From: Mimachlamys varia
Lineage: Eukaryota; Mollusca; Bivalvia; Pectinida; Pectinidae
DNA length: 64,000 bases
Direction of reading: 5' to 3'
Assembly: GCA_947623455.1 (NCBI GenBank)
Contig: OX392540.1
Location: forward strand, 7,705,432-7,769,431
Within the stretch, counting starts at the first letter, position 1. Each line of letters begins with the position of its first letter. Made by a program: the position numbers and the translations under genes. The notes beneath the pieces are model-generated. The model had not been told where the DNA came from and ran no database searches. It saw only the letters and a program-made list of their open reading frames with translations. This document shows, piece by piece, positions 35,246 to 45,170 of this stretch.

Positions 35246-38200
35246 ATGTCGAACACCGCCAATAAGGGCATGTTTTATTGCCGGATGGGGACAGGGTTAG
35301 TTCTGACCACCTTTACTGTGATATTTATCACAATAGCAGACGTTGCAATAGCCGTGGCCTACCCGGACATCCTCTCAGATAACGATACAGGTAATAGTAC
35401 TAGAATTATACATAGGTAAGTAATTATCAAAACGGTATACTCAGGTAAATATTTTTCTAGCACTATACACATGTAAGTAATTGTTCTAGGTCTATACACA
35501 GGTAACAAAATGTTCCAGCACTATAAACGGTTAGGTAATTGATTCAGCACTATACACAGGTGAATTGTTGCTCTACCGCTGTACCCAGGTAAGTTAATGT
35601 TCCTGCACTATACACAGTTAAGTAATTGTTCCAGCACTAAACACAGGTAAGTTATTGTTCCAGCAGTATACACGGTAAGTTATTGTTCCAGCACTATACA
35701 CAGGTAAGTAATTATTTTGGCACTAAACACATGTAAGTTATTGTTCCAGCACTATACACAGGTAAGCAATTATTTTGGCACTAAACACATGTAAGTTATT
35801 GTTTCAGCAGTATATACAAGAATTTTATTGTTACAGCACTATACACAGGTAAGTAATTGTTCCAGCACTATACACAGGTAAGAAATTGTTCCAGCACTAT
35901 ACACAGGTAAAAATTGTTCCAGCACTATAAATGGTTAAGTAATTGATTCAGCACTATACACAGGTGAGTTATTGTTCCTACACTATACACAGGTACATTT
36001 GTAAGTAATTGTTCAAGCATTATACACAGGTAAGTTATTGTTCCAGCACTATACACAGGTAAGTAATTGATTCAGCACTAAACACAGGTAAGTTATTGTT
36101 CCAGCACTATACACAGGTAAGTAATTGATTCAGCACTAAACACAGGTAAGTTATTGTTCCAGCACTATACACAGGTAATAAATTGTTCAAACACTATACA
36201 CAGGTAAGTCATTGTTCCAGCACTATACGAAGGTAAGAAATTGTTCCGGCACTTTACACAGGTAAGTTATTCTTCAAGCACTATACACAGGTAAGCAATT
36301 GTTCAAGCACTATACACAGGTAAGTAATTGTTCCAGCACTATACACAGGTAACAAATTGTTCCAGCACTATACACAGGTAAGTAATTGTTCCAGCACTAT
36401 ACACAGGTAAGTAATTGTTCCAGCACTATACAAAAGTAAGTTATTGTTCCAGCACTATACACAGGTAAGTTATTGTTCCAGCACTATACACAGGTGAGTT
36501 ATTGTTCCAGCACTATGCACAGGTAAGTAATTGTTCCAGCACTATACACAGGTAAGTAATTGTTCCAGCACTATACAAAAGTAAGTTAGTGTTCTAGCAC
36601 TATACACAGGTAAGTTATTGTTCCAGCACTATACACAGGTGAGTTATTGTTCCAGCACTATACACAGGTAAGTAATTATTCCAGCACTATACACAGGTAA
36701 GAAATTGTTCCAGCACTTTACACAGGTAAGTTACTGTTCCAACACTATTCACAGCGAAGTAATTGTTCAAGCAGTATCCATAGGTGTCAAATTGCCATAT
36801 CATCATACACAGTAATAAATTGTTCTGTCACAATAAACACTATCAGGTATTTTAATCCAAATATTATACACATATAATAGATTGTCTGACTATTATACAA
36901 AATAATGCTTTAACTTCAAAATTTAAGAAATGCTTCCCAAGAAACACAATTGTCTTCGCATGTATTGTTATGACCTCCCCTCCCCTAAACACAAATACAC
37001 ATTTAAAAATACTCCATTCATTTTCTTATTGTTAGTGTTCTCATTAAAGTTCTCATTTTGATGTTGTGACATTAACGTGGATGTTGCCTTTATTAACATG
37101 ACAGGTGTCGTCGATTAAACAAAAGACGCTTACTTTTCCGGAACACCTGTTCTTCTCCTTTTGTAATTTTTCATGGGCCTATTCGTAGTCCTTCCTTTGT
37201 TCATATTTTGCTGCTATTTTTATTGATTATGGGATCGGAATAGTGTTTTGTAGATGCTTCGGTATTCTCTGATATTTTTATAACCCATATTTGTTCTTGA
37301 ATTTCAGTGAGGGTGTCGTCGATCAAACAAATGACGCTTACCCGTCTGAAACACATAGTCTTCTTTGTATTCTCTGATATTTGTCTATGTTATGTTTCTC
37401 ATTAATTTCAGCGTGTGCATTAAAGGCGGCCTATTCGATGTTCGTTATAACTACGATAGGACAGTTTGTGATGGGAGTGTTTGATGGCTTACTTGTGTAT
37501 ACTACCATACAGACTAATGTATCCTGTCATTGTGTGTGCTATCATATGAAAGTAATCACGCATTTTACATCATGTAAGTTTATTCTGTTTACTTCTAGAT
37601 TAAGATATATTTTAATCACTCTGACCAATTTTGAAAGAGTTAAAATGAACGGAAAACCAGTGTCATTTAAGGACGTGCCAGGTTTATGAGGTGGAGGAAA
37701 GCCGGAGTACCCGGAGAAAAAGCACCAACCTACGGTCAGTTCCTGGCAACTGCCCTGCGTGGATTTCGAGCTCGCAACCAAGAGCTGGAGAGCTAGTGGT
37801 AGAATGCCGTAACACCTTAACTACTTGGTCACCGCGGCCCCTAATATATATTCAACAGCATGATGCAGGCAGTAGAAAACAACTTAAGTCGTTTGTTAGT
37901 AATGATTGTACGAGTTTGTGTTAAATAAGCATACTTTATAGTTGTGACATATTTCACTGGTATACAATTTCGCGATTTTCAGACCAAAGCGTTTTTGCGG
38001 GGTTTTAATGTCACAGATAACAAAATAATTTTTATTTATATTTGGCGAAAAACCAAAACAAGAAAAACAGTAAGATATGCCATATTTTATAGTTTTAAAA
38101 CATGTTTTACAAAATTACTACAATATAACAACCGCCATTTTTTTACAGGTGGTTTGGTGTTCCTGGGAACTATGATATACGGGATCAAGGATCCTGATAA

Positions 38201-38366
38201 GGTCGGTTATTCATTCTGGATGGCTCTAATAGCCGGGTTTTTCGCCCTGATGAACGCCCTCATGTGGCTCCTGACCGAACAGACTAAACGATTCCTGAAG
38301 GACGCGGGAGTCAACGTTAAGAATCTGGAAGATGGTAAAAAGGCGGACGGATCTGATTTTCCATAA
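35246..38366 (+). CDS. Four-transmembrane protein, gene B (three exons)
   Basis: Exons 35246-35390, 37412-37573 and 38149-38366 join to 174 codons with two phase-1 introns, the same arrangement as gene A. The protein starts MSNTANKGMFYCRMGTGLVL, one residue shorter than A near the N-terminus. It keeps the four hydrophobic helices, the NVSCHCVCYH stretch and a charged tail ending in ADGSDFP. Exon 2 is identical in length to that of gene A and differs by a few bases; exon 3 matches except near the stop, where it is one codon shorter. No frameshifts or stops occur, so both copies look functional. Intron 1 is expanded by a 29-bp minisatellite (35400-36790) and two family X copies; intron 2 contains a SINE. 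Function and family unknown; a role in membrane organisation would be a guess. Confidence 0.87.
35400..36790 (+). repeat. 29-bp minisatellite of splice-donor-like units in intron 1 of gene B
   Basis: About 47 units. Each contains TTGTTCCAG, then CACTATACACAG, then GTAAGTAA. About twenty units have the exact donor consensus CAGGTAAGT, and a few have CAGGTGAGT. The array starts about 20 bases after the true exon 1 donor (ATACAG/GTAATA), to which the unit is related. Gene A has no such array at the corresponding place. Confidence 0.95.
37030..37400 (+). repeat. Dispersed repeat family X, two copies in tandem before exon 2 of gene B
   Basis: Copy one (about 37033-37290) has AGGTGTCGTCGATTAAACAA, TTCCGGAACACCTGTTCTTC and a TTTGTTCATATTTTGC block. 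Copy two (about 37308-37400) has GAGGGTGTCGTCGATCAAAC and GTCTGAAACACATAGTC and runs into the acceptor of exon 2. Copy two is shared with gene A. Confidence 0.75.
37678..37848 (-). mobile_element. tRNA-derived SINE in intron 2 of gene B
   Basis: On the minus strand the element begins GGGGCCGCGGTGACCAAGTA then GTTAAGGTGTTACGG (leucine-tRNA-like head). It continues with GGTTGCGAGCTCGAAATCC (B-box region) and GGCAGTTGCCAGGAACTG, and ends CTCCGGGTACTCCGGCTTTC. This head-and-body order is, from memory, a widespread molluscan SINE. It is inserted antisense to gene B. Confidence 0.8.
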
Positions 38367-38602
38367 TGAGGAAACAGTCGTATTGTGTTCGTATAACAGG
38401 AGCAAAAACTTCAGTACCTACATCAATATCATATCTTAGGAAAACATATATCTTAGTTTACTTTTACCAAGGCGCGGGATGTGACGAACATTTGATTAGT
38501 AGAGAGTTTTGAGTAGTGAACAGCATAAACTTTTGCCGTCGGTGTCGGAAACGAGTATCACTTACATAATGCTATATTCACATGTCTATTATAATAAATT
38601 GT

Positions 38603-38645
38603 CTCTCCTTACTCTCTCTCTCTCTCCCTTTTCTCTCTCTTTCTC
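38603..38645. repeat. CT microsatellite
   Basis: Imperfect (TC)n tract with interruptions in the 3' UTR of gene B. Confidence 0.85.
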
Positions 38646-38790
38646 GTCATGCATTTGAACATATTATCTTGTAAATATTCATTATGTTAAATGTCATCTT
38701 GTAAATATGTATATTGTCAAATACTGTTGCGAAAGGGCTTACTATAAATTGGTAAACGTGTGCCCAATCCCACTGTATATATTTGATACA

Positions 38791-38796
38791 AATAAA
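38791..38796 (+). promoter_or_regulatory. Probable poly(A) signal of gene B
   Basis: AATAAA about 425 bases after the stop codon, followed by a T/G-containing stretch. The distance matches that of the AATAAA after gene A. Confidence 0.5.
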
Positions 38797-38884
38797 ATAT
38801 GTTTAAATCAAATTTTGAATAATTACACAGTCAAAACGTCAAAGTCAAAAATGATTTTGTAAACCAATGCAATGCATCTTAGAT

Positions 38885-40290
38885 GATAAATCACATCAAC
38901 AGGATGACACATCAACCTCTCTCGTTTACAAGATGACACATCGCCTTCTCTATTAACAAGATGATATATTGACTTTTCTCATCAACAAGATGACATATCA
39001 CCCTTTCTCATTTACAAGATGACACATCACATTATCACATCAACAAGATGACACATCACATTATCACATCAACAAGATGACACATTACATAATCACATCA
39101 ACAAGATGACACATTACATAATCACATCAACAAGATGACACATCGCTCTCTCATTTACAAGATGACACATCTCGTTCTCACATCAGCAAGATGACACATC
39201 ACCCTCTCTCATTTACAAGATGACACATCACCCTCTCTCATTTACAAGATGACACATCGCTCTCTCTCATTTACAAGATGACACATCGCTCTCTCTCATT
39301 TACAAGATGACACATCACCCTCTCTTATTTACAAGATGACACATCGCTCTCTCTCTTATTTACAAGATGACACATCACCCTCTCTCATTTACAAGATGAC
39401 ACATCGCTCTCTCTCATTTACAAGATGACACATCTCGTTCTCACATCAACAAGATGACACATCACCTTCTCTTATTTACAAGAAAACACATCACCCTCTC
39501 TTATTTACAAGATGACACATCACCCTCTCTCATTTACAAGATGACAAATCGCTCTCTCTCATTTCCAAGATGACACATCACCCTCTCATTTACAAGATGA
39601 CACATCGCTCTCTCTCATTTACAAGATGACACATCACCCTCTCTTATTTACAAGATGACACATCACCCTCTCTCATTTACAAGATGACACATCACCCTCT
39701 CTCATTTACAAGATGACACATCACCCTCTCTGATTTACAAGATGACACATCGCTCTCTCTCATTTACAAGACGACACATCTCGTTCTCACATCAGCAAGA
39801 TGACACATCACCCTCTCTCATTTACAAGATGACACATCACCCTCTCTCATTTACAAGATGACACATCGCTCTCTCTCATTTACAAGATGACACATCGCTC
39901 TCTCTCATTTACAAGATGACACATCACCCTCTCTTATTTACAAGAAAACACATCACCCTCTCTGATTTACAAGATGACACATCGCTCTCTCTCATTTACA
40001 AGATGACACATCTCCCTCTCTCATTTACAAGATGACACATCGCTCTCTCTCATTTACAAGATGACACATCTCGTTCTCACATCAACAAGATGACACATCA
40101 CCTTCTCTTATTTACAAGAAAACACATCACCCTCTCTTATTTACAAGATGACACATCTCCCTCTTTCATTTACAAGATCACACATCGCTCTCTCTCATTT
40201 ACAAGATGACACATCTCCCTCTCTTATTTACAAGATGACACATCGCCTTCGCTAATTAACAAGTCACACATAACCTTCTCTCATCCGCAA
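38885..40290. repeat. 29-bp minisatellite downstream of gene B, about 48 copies
   Basis: Each unit has CATTTACAAGATGACACATC followed by ACCCTCTCT, with CGCTCTCTCT, CTCGTTCTCACATCA and CTTCTCTT variants. Some units are ACATCAACAAGATGACAC. Blocks of variant order recur (for example around 39170 and 39780), so units spread as groups. It is unrelated in sequence to the intron 1 array despite the equal period. Confidence 0.95.
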
Positions 40291-41535
40291 ATGGACACAT
40301 TCCCTTTAATTAGAAACCACTCAGAAGACGTTTGCATCGCACCAAATCGGTTTAGAACGTTTCAATATCAAATAAATTGTTTTCTACAACAATACCTGTT
40401 ATTCCACTCTCAGACCATTGTATAAACGTGTTGACTGATGGGTAAATATATGTTATATACCACTAGTGGAATATGACCTTCCAGACTTTTGATTGATTGA
40501 AAAGTTGAACATTGACCGGAAATCACGTGATTCAATGCAACGTGCTGATTGTTGACGTCATCATCGATTGTTGACGTCGTCACAATTTGGTGGGAATTTA
40601 TACGAGATGATGTGTTTTCGCGCAAATATTGCGCGGTTCACAAAACAAAACTGTCACTGCGAATTGATGTTATTGTGGTAGTAACAGGTCACACGACTCG
40701 TTAAATGCATATGGATTTATTTCACTCTCGGTAATTATTTTTTAAAGTTACAAAAGACACTCGCTTTGTAACTTTTAAAAAATAATTCACTTGTTGTGTA
40801 ACCTCTATACGTATCATTACCAGGCCTGTCATTTGTATGGTGTTGACTAAAAAGGCTTGTTTAATCATTTAAGCGTTATTTTGTTTAAGGAATCGTCACA
40901 AATATTATCGCAACACTTTAGGCAAAAACACGTACTAATATAATCAAGTTTATTTTGACGTAGTGACAGAAATTTGTTTAAATTAAAACATATTTTGAGT
41001 TATAAATCAAATATCAGGTGTACAATTTTGATATATAAATCATACATAAGTAGATATATCAATAATATAATGCATTTTATTTCTTTTGTATAGTTTGCAA
41101 TAGGACGGCGGAGTAATATACCTTTATGTACATAAACTAAGAAACATTTAAGTATGCCTTCTAATCACGCATATATGATTTAAAGATGTAAAAAAAAAAA
41201 CAAAAAAAACAAACAACAACAACAAAAGCCAATAAACAAATACCCAAAAATGTTAAAATTTGAAAGGTAAACTTGTTTGCATATTTGACATATCGTATTT
41301 GAATTGTGTTCATATACCAATAAAACGTATGACGTATATTGTCGTTGTGTCGTTGTCTATTTTGTTTCATTTTCTTATTAACTTTCTTTATTTATTGTAT
41401 AAATCAGGTTTTGATGTTCCTTACTTCAGTTCGTACAGTGAATGAGGGCTTTCCCGCTTTCCTCGCTCCTACATTCAATGTGGGTCCTAGAAGGTGTGAA
41501 CAGTTACAAAATATGTATACAACTTTTATTAATCA
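40291..41535. other. Non-coding spacer containing a long inverted repeat
   Basis: At 40731-40790 GTAATTATTTTTTAAAGTTA then CAAA is mirrored by TTTGTAACTTTTAAAAAATA then ATTCAC, with one extra T and a loop of about ten bases, giving a hairpin of about 22 pairs. It might be a MITE end or an AT-rich fold-back. The rest is AT-rich with an A-rich tract at 41190-41225. Confidence 0.5.
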
Positions 41536-41539
41536 CCCT

Positions 41540-41720
41540 TGTTGGCCCGGATGTTAGCGCACGAGAAATTTTACTGTGGGAGGGAACCGGAGTACCCGGA
41601 GAAAACCCACGAGGTCGGGCATGTAACCCCATACCTTTTCACGTCCAATCGTGGAATCGAACCCAGGCCGCCTTGATGAAAGGCAAGTTCGCTATCAACT
41701 GCACCACCCGTCCACCCTAA
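41540..41720 (-). mobile_element. tRNA-derived SINE (same family as 17225)
   Basis: The minus strand reads GGGTGGTGCAGTTGATAGCG, a GGGTTCGATTCCACGATTGG B-box region, CGTGAAAAGGTATGGGG, GTGGGTTTTCTCCGGGTACT and TCCGGGCCAACAAG. It is better preserved in the middle than the copy at 17225. Confidence 0.8.
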
Positions 41721-41794
41721 ACAGTTGTATGGTGCAGCGTAATTCATGATTAGAATGATGCATTAACTATTTAGTTATAGGTGTAATGTCATGT

Positions 41795-42245
41795 ATGTGT
41801 TTTACATGGCGAGTATCGCAGAAGACGCTTACTCTTCCAAAACACCAGGGCCCGTATTCATAAAACCATTCTCATGTTCAAGCATGGATTCTGTGCTCAA
41901 GCCTTATTTCTTGTTATGGCTATGAATTATTTCAACAATTTACTTTTATCAAAGGTTTGGTAAAACGTTGAAAAGATATGAAGTCGAAGCTGTTTTCAAC
42001 ATTTACAATGACTTTTTGACTCTTCGACATGATTCAGGTGAGTTTCCAGAAAGCTGGCTTGATCACAGAATCCATGCTTGAGCACGAGGACAGTTTCATG
42101 AACATGGGCCCTCGTCTTATTATCTTGAATTTGTACGAGGATCACTATGTAAATATTTCCTTTGTCCTATTTTGCCTCTAGTTCAATCGATTTTGAGTTC
42201 GGATTGTGATGTTGTTGACGCTTTGGTTTTTTCTTATTACTTTTT
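41795..42245 (+). repeat. Dispersed repeat family X, copy split by a MITE
   Basis: The left part (about 41795-41846) has TACATGGCGAGTATCGCAGA and CTTACTCTTCCAAAACACC. The right part (42113-42245) resumes with TCTTATTATCTTGAATTTG, TTTGTCCTATTTTGCCTCTA and TTCAATCGATTTTGAGTTCG. The break falls in the middle of the ACACCTGGTCTTA block. Confidence 0.8.
41847..42112. mobile_element. MITE with long terminal inverted repeats, nested in family X
   Basis: The left end AGGGCCCGTATTCATAAAAC and the complement of the right end AGGGCCCATGTTCATGAAAC match. The inverted similarity continues for about 55 bases through CAAGCATGGATTCTGTG and TCAAGCC. The 266-bp element is non-coding. The host repeat is interrupted exactly at its ends. 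Confidence 0.85.
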
Positions 42246-43655
42246 TGACGTTCCTCGTTCTTCGTATTTTATAGATACATGTAACACCAACGTCACTCTG
42301 ATATTCTTGCCATTTAACGATATTCAGAACGAAGGATGTGATGATAAAATCGTTCGATTAAATATGTATGCAATTGAGATATTTTACTTATCTTCCTATG
42401 ACGGAGACGACATCAAAGAAAATAAAAATTAAAAAAGCGAGCTAAGAAAATTTGTCATTAAACCAAGTAAACGAATACAAAATTATAAATAAAAGGAAAA
42501 ATCACGATCTCTTTGAAAACGAGAAAATGCTATGTGGCAACATTATGCCCCAATATGAAAGTTATATTATGATTCTAAACAACCATAAAGTGAACAAATC
42601 ATTTAAAGGTGAGATAACCCCAATTTCATTTTCCCATGATTTTTAGCATAAAAATGTAGTTTTATCTTACAAATTTCATTTCAACAAATTTTATTGACAA
42701 AATAAGGTGGAAGATGTTGTCAAAAGGATAGAATATCAGGCATTGTCTATATTAAATTCTCTCTTTTGGTGGCTTTGTACAGTGAGCAAATACAATTAAG
42801 ATAGATTAAAGGAAAAGATAGTGATATGAGGTAAACAGTCAAAGGGAGGTAACACACATTTGATTAACAAGTATATTTTTACAAACATACATTAGACATA
42901 CACACACACACACACACACACGCAATATTCTCACCATACATACATACTGTAATTAACATCTTAATAATAACGTTAATAGCATGCACATATAAAATATAAA
43001 TTACAAAGTATTCAGTTACCTGGCAGATTGACCAAATGTCCATATGTGCAGTTAGTGCACAGGTCATATCTGCCAGAACTGTTGACAGATATTAATTTCA
43101 TTAAATTAAGTTCATGATTGCATTTTGTAGATTTCATAAATAAATCAAATATAGTAAATTAATAGAGAATGAAAGAACACACAAACATCAATGCTTAGCC
43201 GGATTCATATATTATTGATAAAACTTATAGTTAATTAATTATAAACAAATGAAATTCATACTATTAGAATCAGTTTCTCTGTAAACAGATGAATACTAGA
43301 ACAATATAATTTTTTATCTTACAATGACCGAATAACGTCCCTTTTGTAATATTAACAAGGTCAAAATAACATCACTTTTATGCGAGATATATTATGTCCA
43401 ATTATGTCATCTTCGTGACGGTATAGTTGAAAGTCAGATGAATGTCGCCATCTTGAAAGGCTAGCTACAATGCCAGAATATGTCAAATATACAAGACAGA
43501 GTCAATTATTTAAGTTCAGTGTACTTTAAGATGCGTACTGGTATATTTGCGCTGCGATTGTAGATTAATATCATGTGTATCAGGTCATGTTTTTTTGTGT
43601 GCCCTTTGAACAACGTTCTGTTTGGATGTGTGGGTTGGCAAGAGGAAACATGCAA
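42246..43655. other. Non-coding spacer with a CA tract and a compact hairpin
   Basis: A (CA)n tract lies at 42898-42921. A strong imperfect hairpin lies at 43013-43081 (listed separately). Short frames at 42172-42646 are repeat-derived or composition artefacts. Nothing else seen. Confidence 0.4.
43013..43081. other. Compact 69-nt hairpin, possible small RNA precursor
   Basis: Left-arm blocks CAGTT, CTGGCAGAT, ACC and TGTGCA pair in order with TGCACA, GGT, ATCTGCCAG and AACTG on the right arm. That is 23 pairs around a five-base loop, with small internal loops and one 11-base bulge on the left arm. The size fits a microRNA precursor, but the large bulge does not fit well. Confidence 0.3.
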
Positions 43656-43659
43656 TTGG

Positions 43660-43890
43660 TCTGTCTGCCTCAATGCACATGGAGGAATACATAGATACTA
43701 CCGCAATTATTTCAACATTAAGAAGGATATATGCTGAACTGATTTACTGTATACTAAGTAAGTAATACAGTTTTTTTTGCATATGTATTATGGCGCCAAA
43801 ACTACCAACTCGTAATGCATATGGCGGAATACTCAGACACTACGGTAATTATTTCAACATTAAGATGGATATATGCTTAACTGGTACTGT
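43660..43890. repeat. Diverged tandem duplication (about 143 bp apart)
   Basis: The blocks CAATGCACATGGAGGAATAC (43671) and TAATGCATATGGCGGAATAC (43813) are each followed by an ACTACSGYAATTATTTCAAC block, ATTAAGAWGGATATATGC and AACTG. Confidence 0.75.
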
Positions 43891-44049
43891 GCTGATTGTT
43901 TGTCACCAAAGTCGAAAAATAATCAAGGCAAAGTGTGAGAAGGGGAAGCAACTCTGTTTACTCACGCATGCTTTATCATTCAAGAGCTTCGGCACCAGGT
44001 AGCTACGCTTTTTAAAGGTCATTCCTGGAATAAGAAATGTCCTGGTTAG

Positions 44050-44320
44050 TTGGTTTACATTTTCTACACCGCCGCAACTACACAGAGTGTGTCCTTGTTC
44101 GACCGGCGTGAGGGAGCGGATTGCCGCCCACCGCCCTCTGTGGTTCTATTTGACCTTGTCCTCACAGATCACGCCCCAGGTCCGGTCAGCCACCTGGATA
44201 CGGATAGGTTGTCGCTACGTCTGGGCCAACAGTCCTCCTGAGCGAACGTACGTCTGCGCAGGTGACCACGCAATCCTTCTATGTCCCGGTAGTGTGCAAC
44301 CCTCTTTTATACTGAAAGGT
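44050..44320. other. GC-rich, CpG-containing patch upstream of the TLR cluster
   Basis: About 200 bases of balanced to GC-rich sequence (GACCGGCGTGAGGGAGCGGA, CCAGGTCCGGTCAGCC, TCCTCCTGAGCGAACG) stand out from AT-rich surroundings. Both strands have partly open frames, none of which I recognise. It may be a transposon fragment, a foreign exon or a promoter region; no call is made. Confidence 0.3.
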
Positions 44321-44820
44321 TAATACGACAAACATATGGTTGTACCTTTACTATTCTATCTACTTCATGTACGACCAAATAAGCATTGACCTTCATTATT
44401 CACCGACACGATACGGTTTCATACAAGAATAAAAGAAACATATTTAGAATTCATACCTTTACAAACTTTAAAAGGGCTGAATGTATAAGGAAGTACATTG
44501 CATGTGTCCCAATGTGCATTGAATTACATTAACAAACAAAGACAAACCACAATACTCATTGCACGGCGTTCTTTCAAATCCTTTTAACCCCGAAAATTAA
44601 CATGATAAATAGGATCGTATACTGACGTAATCAGCTGTGCCTACCCTTGTAAATATATGACAACCTTATAGAGATACATGTCTATGTACCACAGGATGTT
44701 GTTATAGCGTAGACGAGCCCTCGCATACACAGTGGGAACAAATTGGAATCACAACGCTACACACACATTAATTTTGCCATCAGTGTTTAACGTACGGTAT
44801 ACAAGGTGGAACCAGTTCAC

Positions 44821-44881
44821 ATGATGAGGGATAACTTAATAATATACACCATTTGGTCTTTTGGCATGTTCTACCTTACAG
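44821..44881 (+). CDS. Toll-like receptor 1 of the cluster, exon 1 (signal peptide)
   Basis: Sixty-one bases encode MMRDNLIIYTIWSFGMFYLT plus one base of the next codon, ending TTACAG/GTAATG. The hydrophobic run is a signal peptide. The donor leaves phase 1, which joins exactly to the phase-1 acceptor at 46133. Equivalent exons of 55 and 58 bases precede the other two receptors. The first or second ATG may be used; they are adjacent. No TATA box is obvious upstream. Confidence 0.7.
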
Positions 44882-44974
44882 GTAATGTATAAAATACTCT
44901 GTTTTCGAACATATTTTTGTATATTTACTTTTGCGCTAAAACCAAGTAACGTATTACCTGATGTGACATAGATT

Positions 44975-45170
44975 TGCATGGCAGGTGTCGTCGATAAAGG
45001 AGAATACGCTTACTCTTCCGGAACACCTGGTCTTCTTATCTTGTACTTTTGCAAGGGTCTCCATGTGAATCTTTCCTTTGTTCATATTTTGCCCCTGGTG
45101 TAGTCGATTTTGAATTTGGATAATGATTTTGTTAACGCTTCTGTATTCTCTTATTTATTTTTAGATACTT
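44975..45170 (+). repeat. Dispersed repeat family X in the intron of the first TLR gene
   Basis: One of the best-kept copies: CATGGCAGGTGTCGTCGATA, TTCCGGAACACCTGGTCTTC, TTTGTTCATATTTTGCCCCT and TTGAATTTGGATAATGATTT, ending TATTCTCTTATTTATTTTTA. Confidence 0.85.

Noticed and set aside
37381..37689. Frame continuing from exon 2 of gene B into the intron
   Set aside because: A clear GTAAGT donor follows TTTACATCAT at 37573, and both paralogues splice in the same phase to exon 3. The continuation is intronic. The frame 37944-38366 is likewise exon 3 plus intron.
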